A stretch of 38,013 nt of DNA from Bacteroidaceae bacterium (GCA_017938245.1 JAGBBX010000035.1:1-38013), one strand, 5' to 3'; shown: positions 1 through 8,380, counted from the first letter of the stretch. A program made the numbers and translations. Notes: a model not told the origin generated them from the sequence alone.

Positions 1-339
1 AGCCGAGTCACCTATATGAGAAATTTCCTTTGGAAGAACTATTAATACACCTTTATAGGCATTTTTACTCTTCCAGTTATAAAATGCCTTTCGAGGTATT
101 GAGTCAATCGTAGCATCGCGCAGGTTCAACACCTCCATATTCACAAGATTGTCTTCACGTATGAACCTGTAATCCTCGGCCGACATTGTACCTGTCACCG
201 TTAGTTTTGTAAGTGTACTTTTCTGCTCCTCGGTAAAGGCATTTTCCAAACGTATTGTATCAACATTCACCGTTGCCTCCTGCGCTGTTGCAGCCATTGT
301 TGCAACTGCCATTATTGTAAAAAGTAAAATACCTTTCAT
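1..339 (-). CDS. BspA-type leucine-rich-repeat surface protein, N-terminal part (runs off window)
   Basis: The reading frame starts at an ATG at 339 (alternative at 345) and is open for 113 codons to the window edge, so only the N-terminus is visible. It begins with a signal peptide (MKGILLFTIMAVATMAATAQ, cut after Ala-Gln). The next part reads as LRR_5/BspA repeats: a segment containing MEVLNLRDATIDSIPRKAF is followed by VLIVLPKEISHIGDSA, which has the leucine and 'I..IGD.A' spacing of BspA-like repeats. Family members are secreted or surface-exposed and often bind host matrix or other bacteria. The signal-peptide DNA is almost identical to that of the next gene. The family call is fairly safe; the ligand is unknown. 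The C-terminus is not in view. Confidence 0.75.
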   Translation of the reverse strand, partial: MKGILLFTIMAVATMAATAQEATVNVDTIRLENAFTEEQKSTLTKLTVTGTMSAEDYRFIREDNLVNMEVLNLRDATIDSIPRKAFYNWKSKNAYKGVLIVLPKEISHIGDSA

Positions 340-366
340 AAGCATTACTGTTTAAAGTGTTTGACA
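264..366 (-). repeat. Copy A of a duplicated 5' gene cassette (signal peptide plus leader)
   Basis: These 103 bases match 1333-1435 without gaps; I count 6 mismatches. The copy spans the first ~25 codons of the LRR gene and ~25 bases upstream of its start. Identity stops abruptly on both sides. Three of the differences are in codons and three are in the leader. Confidence 0.9.
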
Positions 367-403
367 ACTGTTTTTATCTCATTCAGTCATAAAGGTAGGT
401 TCT

Positions 404-1408
404 CTATTTTTTTAGAATCTTTTCTCCATTTATGATATAAATACCGGGCGATGTAATCTCTTTTAGCCTCTCTCCTCTAAGATTATAAATCCCTTTTGGT
501 CGTTTAGGGTCTATGGTAGTCTCTTCTATACTTTCCATTATGCCACCATGATGTTCAACTCTCCAATAGTCGCCATCAGGCATAGCTTTTATAGTGCCAT
601 CGGGCATCTGTTTCCAATACTTGCCATTTTGTCCTATTTTTATAGCGGCTTTCTCTTTGTCTACTGTAATGGTGTAGGCCATCCTGTTTAAGTAATGGAT
701 GCCTTCACTGCATCTAATAAAATCATTGTCATCGGTGATTACATCACCCAAAAGAAATCCATCAGCAATCCAATATTCATATTCATCTTCTTCTTGTATA
801 TTTATATAACCGTCAATGTTAACATAGGTATATTTTTTAGTTTTTTCAAATTCCCAATAAGGCAATTCAGTATTATGAAAATCCATATCTTCTATCTTTT
901 TGCATCTTAATAAAGCATCTTTGGATAAAGCATCTTCTTTATAACTTCTGTTATATTTGAAATAGCAGTAATCACCGGTTCTCATATTTCTTAGAGTAGT
1001 AAAATGTAATACTCCGGTACCTCGCGTTCGAATCGGAAGTTCAACAAAAACCGATTCAAATTTCCTTATTTTATCTTCTAACTCATGCAAAGCCTCTTTT
1101 ATCTTTAATAAACTACCTTCGTTTAAGAAAAGACTCATAAGACTCAATTGAGTAATTTTCACACTGTCAAGATAATTTATAACGACCTCTTGTTCGACAA
1201 GAGGAATACCTATAAAATAGTCACGGTCTATTAGAAAGCTTATCTTATTACTTGTTTTATCGTCAATCTCTTCGGTGTCGCTATTATTGCTTGTAATTAT
1301 AGCATCTTTATTTTGTGTTATAAACAACTCGGCATTCACCGTTTCCTCCTGCGCAGTTGCAGCCATTGTTGCAACTGCCATTATTGTAAAAAGTAAAATA
1401 CGTTTCAT
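404..1408 (-). CDS. Secreted hypothetical protein with C-terminal sorting-like tail
   Basis: A 334-aa protein from the ATG at 1408 (an in-frame ATG at 1414 is also possible). It opens with a signal peptide (MKRILLFTIMAVATMAATAQ) nearly identical to that of the neighbouring LRR gene. The middle is charged, with a Tyr/Asp/Glu-rich stretch (YVNIDGYINIQEEDEYEYW), and I recognise no domain there. The last ~30 residues (GIYNLRGERL then GIYIINGEKILKK) have the 'IYxLxGxxL...GIYIxxGxK' form of C-terminal modules common on secreted Bacteroidales proteins and related to T9SS-type C-terminal domains. The gene lies 58-64 bp upstream of the LRR gene in the same direction. The two may be co-transcribed, or each may be expressed from its own copy of the shared leader. 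The function is unknown. Confidence 0.6.
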   Translation of the reverse strand: MKRILLFTIMAVATMAATAQEETVNAELFITQNKDAIITSNNSDTEEIDDKTSNKISFLIDRDYFIGIPLVEQEVVINYLDSVKITQLSLMSLFLNEGSLLKIKEALHELEDKIRKFESVFVELPIRTRGTGVLHFTTLRNMRTGDYCYFKYNRSYKEDALSKDALLRCKKIEDMDFHNTELPYWEFEKTKKYTYVNIDGYINIQEEDEYEYWIADGFLLGDVITDDNDFIRCSEGIHYLNRMAYTITVDKEKAAIKIGQNGKYWKQMPDGTIKAMPDGDYWRVEHHGGIMESIEETTIDPKRPKGIYNLRGERLKEITSPGIYIINGEKILKK

Positions 1409-1435
1409 AAGCATTGCTTTTTAAAGCGTTTGACA
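1333..1435 (-). repeat. Copy B of the duplicated 5' gene cassette
   Basis: This is the partner of 264-366, with a constant offset of 1069 bases. It encodes the signal peptide of the 404-1408 gene and its immediate leader. The mature parts of the two proteins show no similar relationship. Confidence 0.9.
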
Positions 1436-1529
1436 GGTATTTGATATGGCAAATGTATATAAATTTATTACAATTCCAAAGAAAAATTCATTAGTTCTTA
1501 TGGGGGTGAATGGCTGTGTATCAATAATA

Positions 1530-1559
1530 CACAAATAGCGCCAAAAGGCGCTGTTTGTG
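1530..1559 (-). terminator. Intrinsic terminator-like hairpin after the 1561-2085 lipoprotein gene
   Basis: A 13-bp stem (cacaaatagcgcc / ggcgctgtttgtg, one G-U pair) has a 4-nt loop and starts 1 nt past the stop codon on the minus strand. The T-run that follows is weak, so termination may be partial. Confidence 0.6.
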
Positions 1560-1560
1560 G

Positions 1561-2085
1561 TTATTTTACGATAACAACATGCAAGTCTCTGCTTACCCTC
1601 GTATCCTCGACAAGCCTGCCATTGACTTTTATGGTACGGTCAACTATTGCTTTCTTATTTTTTACTTTGCTATAATTGCTGAATGAGAGATTATCGGTTG
1701 TGCCATCGCCCCAATGGATTATTATCTGCTCATCGGTTACATTCTCATCTCCCGAGAACTCACCAAAAGAGAGAATATAATATCCATCCTGACGCATAAG
1801 TTTGCGCAAACCATAGAAATAGTGTTCCATAAATGTTCTTGTTTGCAGATTCATGTCATTCAGTGAATCTACAATGTTATATATTGTTCCCGAGTATTCA
1901 AACCTGGTGTCGTTGAACTGCTCAGATGCTAAAAGGTCGTTACCTACTGTATCTTGCACAGCAACAATTATATTGTAAGGAGCAAAATCAAAAATATAAT
2001 TACCATAATCATCTTCGTCACTGCACGAAAATAGGGTTAGTGATATTAGTGCTAATGAAAATAGGTACAAAGCTTTTGTTTTCAT
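1561..2085 (-). CDS. Putative lipoprotein, function unknown
   Basis: A 174-aa protein. The start at 2085 is chosen because it puts a lipoprotein signal at the N-terminus (MKTKALYLFSLALISLTLFSC, Cys 21 as the lipidated residue), followed by the acidic SDEDD stretch typical of surface-exposed Bacteroidales lipoproteins. The frame extends upstream to 2118, but the added residues precede the signal. The C-terminal half contains IIHWGDGTTDNLSF, which resembles a family of small Bacteroidales lipoproteins of unknown function. It is a single gene ending in a hairpin at 1530-1559. No enzymatic motif is seen. Confidence 0.6.
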   Translation of the reverse strand: MKTKALYLFSLALISLTLFSCSDEDDYGNYIFDFAPYNIIVAVQDTVGNDLLASEQFNDTRFEYSGTIYNIVDSLNDMNLQTRTFMEHYFYGLRKLMRQDGYYILSFGEFSGDENVTDEQIIIHWGDGTTDNLSFSNYSKVKNKKAIVDRTIKVNGRLVEDTRVSRDLHVVIVK

Positions 2086-2273
2086 AATATAGATACTTTT
2101 AATTTGTTTTATTATCACATAAAAGCTAAAGTGTTATTTGTCGTTCTTGGAAAGTTATTAGTAGATAATAATATTCTCACTATTTTCTATTTAACTTTTT
2201 GTAATTTTGATTGTCACTATAACATACTAAGTCTATAATGTGTTAAATTTGTCACATAAAAGTTAAAGTCTTC

Positions 2274-2681
2274 TTAAATATCGAAAAGACATCCGAAAAA
2301 CCTTTCTTCAATTTTCAATACAATTCTGTAAGAACCGATGGGGAGCTGTGTTAATGGTAGTTCTATCTCAACACCTGTTGAAATAAATATCTCGTCTTGT
2401 TGCAATAAAGAACCATTTCTGTCAATAATATAATATGTAACGTTATCAAATGTTGCGAAGTCACTTTTAATATATAAATTGCCACTTACTGAATCAATAA
2501 ATACCTTAGGTAATATTGATATCAAATCAATGCATCTTTTCTTGTTTAAATTATCACCTACTTCAATATTAACAATTTCTTCAAGAGGAATTAAAATAGA
2601 ATCATTGCTTGACCGTGAAAAGGCATTAACGCATAACAACGAAAAAACAAGGGAAAGAATAAATGTTTGGATACTCCTCAT
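2274..2681 (-). CDS. Small secreted DUF3244-type protein
   Basis: A 135-aa protein from 2681 (alternative ATG at 2687) with a signal peptide (MRSIQTFILSLVFSLLCVNA, cut near Ala-Phe). The mature part follows the DUF3244 plan, a short Ig-like beta-sandwich: after a charged linker come 'DSVSGNLYI', 'DNVTYYIIDRNGSLL', 'STGVEIELPLTQLPIGSYRI' and a final beta strand. DUF3244 proteins are found mainly in Bacteroidales and have no established function. The gene is divergent from the membrane TPR-HTH regulator at 2933, with an operator-like repeat between them, so regulation by that protein is a reasonable inference. Confidence 0.65.
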   Translation of the reverse strand: MRSIQTFILSLVFSLLCVNAFSRSSNDSILIPLEEIVNIEVGDNLNKKRCIDLISILPKVFIDSVSGNLYIKSDFATFDNVTYYIIDRNGSLLQQDEIFISTGVEIELPLTQLPIGSYRIVLKIEERFFGCLFDI

Positions 2682-2770
2682 AATCATTAATTTTAAATTT
2701 GTATTAACGTAATTTAGATTCTTCTATTGCAAAGAAACAATACCTTTTTTAAATATAAGGGGATTTTGCA

Positions 2771-2846
2771 TCCGACAATATCCGATTTTCAATAAAGAGA
2801 GGTTCTAAAGCCACTCTGCAATACAATATTCGGATATACTCGGATA
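2771..2846. promoter_or_regulatory. Operator-like inverted repeat with paired TCGGA half-sites
   Basis: The arm tccgacaatatccga (2771-2785) and the arm tcggatatactcgga (2830-2844) are inverted copies matching at 13 of 15 positions. Each arm contains two CGGA/TCCG half-sites one helical turn (10 bp) apart. The element sits between the divergent DUF3244 and TPR-HTH genes. A TAATTTTG box (2888-2895), fitting the Bacteroidota -7 consensus, lies just downstream and could drive the regulator gene. Confidence 0.5.
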
Positions 2847-2932
2847 AAAAGCGCTTCAATTTATTCTGTAATTAGACAAATAGATGCTAATTTTGTATAA
2901 TTAACAAAATCGACAATTGCAACACAAACTAT

Positions 2933-4612
2933 ATGATTAGGACTATTTACTATCTGTTTATAACATTCGCATTTCTTTCTTGTTGCGAAAGAGATATTAA
3001 AATGCAGTTATCACTTATATCAGACATCGAAGCAATGGGAGACACTATGCCTGAGATTGCAATGATGCAGCTCGATTCTATACGAACACAATTCGAGAAA
3101 GGAACTGAGTATATGCAAAAAAAAATGGCACTGCTTGATATCAGATTACGTGACAAGGCTTATTTAACACATACCTCCTCTAAAGAGATGAAGGAGATAT
3201 GTAATTATTTCGAAGAAAAAGGAACAACAGAAGAAATACAAGAAGCATATTATTATATGGGTAGTGTATATCGTGACCTTAATGATTACCCAAACGCAAT
3301 AACTTTCTTCTTAAAATCTAAGTCAATTGCCGAGAGCAACAGTAATATTGATACAATATTATGGGAAAATGCTTGTTCACAATTAGCAGGACTATATAAT
3401 CAACAATATAATTACACTGAAGCTCTAAGAATCTCGTTACAAGAACTTGAAATAGCTAAAAGAATCAATCATGATGATTCGCATACGTATATGTATGTTG
3501 CAGAATGCTATTGGGATTTGATGGACACAATTAATTCTCTTAAATATACAAAAATTGCTTTGGATAGAATCAACGATAGGATAAACAAAAAAAATGCAGA
3601 TGTAATAGCAAAAGCTATGGAAATATATGCTTATCTCGGATGTAACAATGAAGCATCACAATGTTTTAAAAGGTTGCAACTATTACCAAAGGATGAGATT
3701 CCATATAATTACCTCATTAGCCTTTCTATTTATTATAGAAAGTGCGTTTCTCCCGATAGTGCAGCAACAGTTATGCAAGAACTTTATGATAAGTCTATAA
3801 ACATCGAAGGAAAATACGATGCATCTTATTGGCTTACATTATACTACGCAAGCAAAGGAGAATACAAAATAGCTACTCAATATGCAATAAAATTCATCTA
3901 TGCCAATAAAGATATAATAGAAAAAAGGAACTTTGAGCATACAACAAATGCAAACAATTTCTTTAAATATCAGCGTGACAAAGAGGAAGAAACAAGAATT
4001 ATACAACAAGCTGCCAATGATAGGTTTCACCTTATGTCTGGCATATCGGTATCACTAATATTTATTACCATAGTATTATCATTCTACTACTACCGCAAAA
4101 AGCAGATGATAGAAAAAATATTAAGCACTGAGAGATATATTAAAAATGCGAATGAACTTATAGAACAGAAAGAAAATGAGATTGTAAAGAAAAAAAGTGA
4201 ATTAGAGTTATTATCTACAACTAACGATAAACTATCGGAACAACTACTAAAGGCACAGGATGACTTTAAGATGCTTGTCGCACAAAACCGCGAATTGACA
4301 AAATTGACTTTAATGGAAAACCTATCGATTAATGCAGGCGAAATAATCGAGAAATGCAAAAGGACAATTAAAGGTAAATATTTATTAAACGATGAAGAAT
4401 GGAAAGAGTTACTTGGCGCCATAGACAAGCTATACCCAGAATTTACATACGAGGTGCAAGCCAAGTTCAAACGAATTAAAGAACCTATGCTACGTGTTTG
4501 CTATCTTGTAAAAATAGGGCTATCGAATCCTGAAATAGCCAAAATTACCGGTTATCCTCCACAAACAGTATGGGATAGAGTTAAAAAGGTGCGAAACACG
4601 CTGAACCTTTAG
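2933..4612 (+). CDS. Membrane-anchored TPR regulator with C-terminal HTH
   Basis: A 559-aa protein with an unusual order of parts. A lipoprotein-like signal (LFITFAFLSCC, about residues 8-18) is followed by TPR-like helical pairs up to ~345, with recognisable TPR units around 104-135 (YYYMGSVYRDLNDYPNAITFFLKS) and 148-177. One membrane span (about 367-387) precedes a basic patch and a coiled coil (about 390-455), and a LuxR/GerE-like helix-turn-helix lies at about 510-559 (GLSNPEIAKITGYPPQTVWDRV). This matches a Bacteroidales regulator family in which periplasmic TPRs sense a ligand and a cytoplasmic HTH binds DNA. The targets are unknown; the divergent DUF3244 gene is the natural candidate. 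The gene is AT-rich like its neighbours. The architecture is clear, the mechanism inferred. Confidence 0.75.
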   Translation: MIRTIYYLFITFAFLSCCERDIKMQLSLISDIEAMGDTMPEIAMMQLDSIRTQFEKGTEYMQKKMALLDIRLRDKAYLTHTSSKEMKEICNYFEEKGTTEEIQEAYYYMGSVYRDLNDYPNAITFFLKSKSIAESNSNIDTILWENACSQLAGLYNQQYNYTEALRISLQELEIAKRINHDDSHTYMYVAECYWDLMDTINSLKYTKIALDRINDRINKKNADVIAKAMEIYAYLGCNNEASQCFKRLQLLPKDEIPYNYLISLSIYYRKCVSPDSAATVMQELYDKSINIEGKYDASYWLTLYYASKGEYKIATQYAIKFIYANKDIIEKRNFEHTTNANNFFKYQRDKEEETRIIQQAANDRFHLMSGISVSLIFITIVLSFYYYRKKQMIEKILSTERYIKNANELIEQKENEIVKKKSELELLSTTNDKLSEQLLKAQDDFKMLVAQNRELTKLTLMENLSINAGEIIEKCKRTIKGKYLLNDEEWKELLGAIDKLYPEFTYEVQAKFKRIKEPMLRVCYLVKIGLSNPEIAKITGYPPQTVWDRVKKVRNTLNL

Positions 4613-4651
4613 AAGGTACCATCCATATTTTTGTGTAAATGGATAAAACAG

Positions 4652-4680
4652 GGTGCCGGCAAACATAGTTTACCGACACC
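4652..4680 (-). terminator. Intrinsic terminator for the padR-pspC-DUF4252 operon
   Basis: As minus-strand RNA, GGTGTCGGTAAAC and GTTTGCCGGCACC pair over 13 bp with two G-U pairs, followed by CCTGTTTTATCC. The pairing is complete only on the minus strand (C-A mismatches on plus), so it serves the operon ending at 4731. Confidence 0.65.
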
Positions 4681-4730
4681 GCTTACCTTATTATTAACAA
4701 GAAAAAGAGTTTTGTATTTTGCCCTATTAA

Positions 4731-5225
4731 TCAAAAGTTGAACAAGGAGTTAAGAGTCTTATTATCGCTATCTATCTCTACAAAGCCACTGTTATCGTCT
4801 TTGGCATAAAGAATGAGTACTTTCATACTGCCCTTACGTTTATTAAGATAGATACTGAAAAATTGCTCATCGTCGCCCATACGCATAAAGCTTTCGTACC
4901 CTCGGGGAACAGCCTCGAGCACATCCCTGGCAAAACGTGTTCTGACTTCGGCGCTACACTCTTGTAACTGTAGCATACGCATATCCTTAACACCAGCTTC
5001 GCGCATCTTGGCAATGAGTTCCTCGATGCCATCGTGCTCTTTGCCTTCGTTTTTAACAACCACTTTTGCGCTATATTGGTTGCCAAGTTTTTCGACCTCG
5101 TCTATTGATGCAGCATACACCACTCCATCGTATTTCTTATATTTACGTGCCAATTTATCAAGGGTATCGGCATTGGCTAATGCTGAAACCAACAGCATCA
5201 GCGGCAAAAGAACAAGTTTCTGCAT
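4731..5225 (-). CDS. DUF4252 family exported protein
   Basis: A 164-aa protein from 5225 (an ATG at 5231 is also in frame). It has a signal peptide (QKLVLLPLMLLVSALANA) and then a small alpha/beta protein with the DUF4252 pattern: 'LARKYKKYDGVVYAAS', 'DMRMLQLQECSAEVRTRF', 'ESFMRMGDDEQFFSIYLNK', 'MKVLILYAKDD'. DUF4252 proteins are small exported Bacteroidota proteins of unknown function, often next to PspC or sigma/anti-sigma genes. It is the last gene of the padR operon. Only a few bases separate it from the preceding stop at 5235, which suggests translational coupling. A role in the envelope-stress function of the operon is inference. Confidence 0.7.
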   Translation of the reverse strand: MQKLVLLPLMLLVSALANADTLDKLARKYKKYDGVVYAASIDEVEKLGNQYSAKVVVKNEGKEHDGIEELIAKMREAGVKDMRMLQLQECSAEVRTRFARDVLEAVPRGYESFMRMGDDEQFFSIYLNKRKGSMKVLILYAKDDNSGFVEIDSDNKTLNSLFNF

Positions 5226-5234
5226 AATCATAAA

Positions 5235-6923
5235 TTATAATGTATCGGTTGGTTCCATTATCATTTCATCGTGTGCATCGCCGTCATCATCGTTGTCGTC
5301 ATCTATTCTCACATTGAACTTCTTCTTAAGCGAAAGGCGGGTACTGACGGGCTTGACAAGTAGTCCATTGATAGTGTCGTTGCCATAAACAGTAAGCTCG
5401 GGAATAGCATTTCTAATAAATTTCATCTCCAATGGAACCTTGCCATAGTCCATTGCATTACCATACTGCACACTATCCGACAGTTTCAAGTAACGCAACT
5501 GAACCCCCTCGGCACTCGACTCAATACGCATAGAGGCGCCTAATGTGGCATCCATACTCACAAGCAGTTCATTGGCAATGCTATCCCATACGAAACGAAT
5601 ATCACCAACACTGTCACCCCAAAGATATACATCCATTGAGCTTGCATCAAAATAGTGATACTCGGTATTCCCGCTACTTCGCCAGTCGTTGCGGTCTATA
5701 AACCTTAAACAAACTCTATCATTATATCCGCTGTATATTTTGGCATCTATGGCAAAAGGCAGAGCATCGTCGTCCCACGCCGTATATGTCTCGCTTTGCG
5801 CCTGCTCCAGATTTTCCTTTATAACTTCTTTCCAGAAATCCTCGTCAAAGAAGCGTTTGTCGACAATCTGTTGCTGTATCTTCTCCCATCCGCCATTGTT
5901 CTCAACAACTGTATATATTTTATATCCTGCAAGCGCAAGTGTGACAAACCAACCTATTATAATAGCTAATTTAACATAAATATTGAGAGGACGGCATACC
6001 CCGCATTTTTTCAACACCCAATGCACGACAGCAATAAGTGGCAGAAGGAAAAGAATAACCACATACACATTCTCGAAAATAGCTGTACCCACTGTAGTAA
6101 AAACAGCAAAGAGGAACACTCCAAAAATAAATAATATTAATGCCAATACAAACAGAGCAGGAATCGCTATCACAAACAGAAGCATAAAGAATATAATCCT
6201 TATTCCTCCCGACAGACAACCGTTTGTCTTGGGAGCCGACAGTTCGTCCATAGCAACATCATAGTTGGTTTTCCAGGCTGTCTCTATCCCCGTAGCACTA
6301 TACTCCAAAGAGGCAGGCTTACGCATACGGGTTAAATCGACTATGCTACGTGCCTTTGGGATAACAACCCAAGAGATACAATAGGCCAAGAGCAACAGAA
6401 GACCACCTCCGCCTATAGAGCAAGTTGCCAAAAAGAAAAGGAAAAACAGTACACGTGTCAGCGCAATGCTCCATCCGCAATATTTTGCAACACCGGCGAG
6501 CACACCACCAAGAATTTGATTGTAGGGTTCACGGAACAATTTGGTACCCAGCATCATCGCAGCACGCCAGGGAGCATCATCGGCCGACGAAGAGCCATTG
6601 CTCTGTCCCGATGATTTTGCAGCCTCGTTATCAGCAGCAGCTCCACCTTGTTCGGTTACACTCTCGCAATCGACAGCGCCAAAAGGCAGACCAATATCAT
6701 CAAGAACACCCCTCAACAATTCTAAAGTAACGATACCATCGACACCTGCACGTTCCTTTAACTTTGCAGCAATACTCTCCTCGGTCTCGGCTACTTTTAG
6801 TTCTTCGCCTTTATCTTTGAAGTAATCGCCTACCTTTGCAATATATCTCTCTAACAGTTCCAAAGCATCCTCATCGAAACTAAAGGCTACCCCACCTAAA
6901 TTAACATTGAAAGACTTTTTCAT
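5235..6923 (-). CDS. PspC-domain membrane protein B with extended C-terminal extracytoplasmic domain
   Basis: A 562-aa protein. The N-terminal region (1-80, MKKSFNVNLGG...) is shared with the other PspC protein of the operon, followed by a Ser/Ala/Gly linker. A PspC domain lies at about 128-192 (KLFREPYNQILGGVLAGVAKY and a membrane span ending AYCISWVVIPKARS). Further membrane segments are near 240-275, 280-303 and 317-338. The last ~220 residues look like an extracytoplasmic beta-rich domain. In other bacteria PspC is an inner-membrane sensor or toxin-antidote of phage-shock stress; here no PspA or PspF gene is near. Length is several times that of classical PspC (~120 aa). It lies between the rhodanese and DUF4252 genes with 25-bp and 3-9-bp gaps, clearly in one operon. 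Confidence 0.8.
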   Translation of the reverse strand: MKKSFNVNLGGVAFSFDEDALELLERYIAKVGDYFKDKGEELKVAETEESIAAKLKERAGVDGIVTLELLRGVLDDIGLPFGAVDCESVTEQGGAAADNEAAKSSGQSNGSSSADDAPWRAAMMLGTKLFREPYNQILGGVLAGVAKYCGWSIALTRVLFFLFFLATCSIGGGGLLLLLAYCISWVVIPKARSIVDLTRMRKPASLEYSATGIETAWKTNYDVAMDELSAPKTNGCLSGGIRIIFFMLLFVIAIPALFVLALILFIFGVFLFAVFTTVGTAIFENVYVVILFLLPLIAVVHWVLKKCGVCRPLNIYVKLAIIIGWFVTLALAGYKIYTVVENNGGWEKIQQQIVDKRFFDEDFWKEVIKENLEQAQSETYTAWDDDALPFAIDAKIYSGYNDRVCLRFIDRNDWRSSGNTEYHYFDASSMDVYLWGDSVGDIRFVWDSIANELLVSMDATLGASMRIESSAEGVQLRYLKLSDSVQYGNAMDYGKVPLEMKFIRNAIPELTVYGNDTINGLLVKPVSTRLSLKKKFNVRIDDDNDDDGDAHDEMIMEPTDTL

Positions 6924-6948
6924 AACTATGTTATCTAATTTTATTTAC

Positions 6949-7338
6949 CTATTTACCACTCTCGACCCAGCCGTTGTAACCCTTATCGAGTTCTACCACA
7001 TCGAATCCCATCATTGAGAGTATTTCGGCCGCTTTTTTACTGCGACGCCCACTGCGGCAATATATTGCCACCTTATTCTCTTTGTCGAGCAGACTATCGG
7101 CATCCGCACCAAAATGTCCGCTGTTAACATCAATATTTATGCTGCCGGGGATATTTCCTTGAGCAAACTCCTCGTGGGTACGCACGTCAACCAATTGAAC
7201 ATTGGAATCGGATATTGCAGTTGCAAACTCCTCGACCGTAACCGAGCTGATTTCACCCGCGCCACTCACACTCCTATTGAAAGAGAACTGGCAAGAGGTA
7301 AGCAGCAATAAGACAGAAGCAAAATATAACTTTTTCAT
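6949..7338 (-). CDS. Rhodanese-like lipoprotein
   Basis: A 129-aa protein with a lipoprotein signal (KKLYFASVLLLLTSC, Cys 16) and a complete single rhodanese domain: VQLVDVRTHEEFAQGNIPGS around residues 47-66 and the active-site loop YCRSGRRS with Cys 94. Rhodaneses transfer sulfane sulfur or act as redox/thiol sensors; a periplasmic, membrane-tethered form cannot be assigned a substrate from sequence. It sits inside the PspC operon, 4 nt after one pspC-like gene and 25 nt before the other. This implies a role in the same envelope response, for example sensing oxidative or thiol stress (inference). Confidence 0.85.
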   Translation of the reverse strand: MKKLYFASVLLLLTSCQFSFNRSVSGAGEISSVTVEEFATAISDSNVQLVDVRTHEEFAQGNIPGSINIDVNSGHFGADADSLLDKENKVAIYCRSGRRSKKAAEILSMMGFDVVELDKGYNGWVESGK

Positions 7339-7342
7339 ATTA

Positions 7343-8335
7343 TTAATAAAATACTGAACCTAAAGTAAAATACCCAACACCTGCCGACATAAACACAGCT
7401 ACCTGTATCAACGCAAGAATCCAATCGATAAGCAACAATAGCTTAGCCGAGCCGCCAACGGTACTCCATCGGTTAGAGAGCACAAGCACTATTGCGATAA
7501 CAGGGATAGCAACCAAAGATATTACACCAATCCAAGTGAACATAAAAAGGATGGGCAAAAACTTGAAATTTGCAAATATCGAATGAGAAGAGACACCAAA
7601 GACAAATGTGGTAAGAAAAAGCACACAGCCCAAAATTATAAGCAGATTAGTCAATCCTTTATTGTCGACCTCTTTTAGGTTACGGATAACCTTATCTATT
7701 GCCGGCTCTTCAACAGTAATCTTCTCGGCTATATTCTCGGGAGTAGGCTCGACACCCTGCATACGCAACTTATCGGTTGTAGTTACTGCCAAAGGCACTA
7801 CAGCCCACATTACAAGATAAATAAGGAATGTCCAGAATGCTGTCACAAAAAACAGAAAGACTGCAATCACGCGAAGCAACGTTACATTTACACCTAAATA
7901 TGCCGATAGTCCGGAAATTACTCCTGCGATGAGTTTATTGTCGCCATCGCGGAACAGTTTCTTCCCCATAGACATTCGTCTTATATACTCCTCGGCCGAG
8001 AAACCATTATCATTTTGCCCCTCAGCTCTATTTTCAGAGCCGTCTGTTGTGTCCGACGGTTGTTCGGGTTCATCCTCAACTATCGACTCGGGATTTCCCA
8101 TACGTGCTATCATCTCATTGACAAGAGAAATAGTAATAATACGTGTGCCATCACCCACACGCTCCTCGAATAGTTCGCCAAGACGTGCCTCAATATCGGC
8201 AGCAATCTCCTCGCCGCACTCATTATTCATAAAGCAGGTTCTGAGGCTCACAAGGTAGTCGTTGAGCTTCTCATAGGCATCCTCGTCTATCTGGAAAATT
8301 CTTCCACCGAGGTTAACATTAAATGACTTTTTCAT
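7343..8335 (-). CDS. PspC-domain membrane protein A
   Basis: A 330-aa protein from the ATG at 8335, chosen because it gives the same MKKSFNVNLGG start as the paralogue at 5235-6923 (the frame runs up to 8353). The N-terminal ~90 residues are soluble and shared with the paralogue (FQIDEDAYEKLNDYLV). A PspC domain is at about 125-184 (KKLFRDGDNKLIAGVISGLSAY, then a span ending YLVMWAVVPLAV). Three further hydrophobic segments fill the C-terminal third. It is the first structural gene after padR (45-bp gap). PadR-PspC pairs are common in Bacteroidota and are thought to be envelope-stress modules; the exact role is not established. Confidence 0.8.
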   Translation of the reverse strand: MKKSFNVNLGGRIFQIDEDAYEKLNDYLVSLRTCFMNNECGEEIAADIEARLGELFEERVGDGTRIITISLVNEMIARMGNPESIVEDEPEQPSDTTDGSENRAEGQNDNGFSAEEYIRRMSMGKKLFRDGDNKLIAGVISGLSAYLGVNVTLLRVIAVFLFFVTAFWTFLIYLVMWAVVPLAVTTTDKLRMQGVEPTPENIAEKITVEEPAIDKVIRNLKEVDNKGLTNLLIILGCVLFLTTFVFGVSSHSIFANFKFLPILFMFTWIGVISLVAIPVIAIVLVLSNRWSTVGGSAKLLLLIDWILALIQVAVFMSAGVGYFTLGSVFY

Positions 8336-8380
8336 ATGTGTGGTATTTTTCAATTATCTAACTAATAAACAACGCCAATA

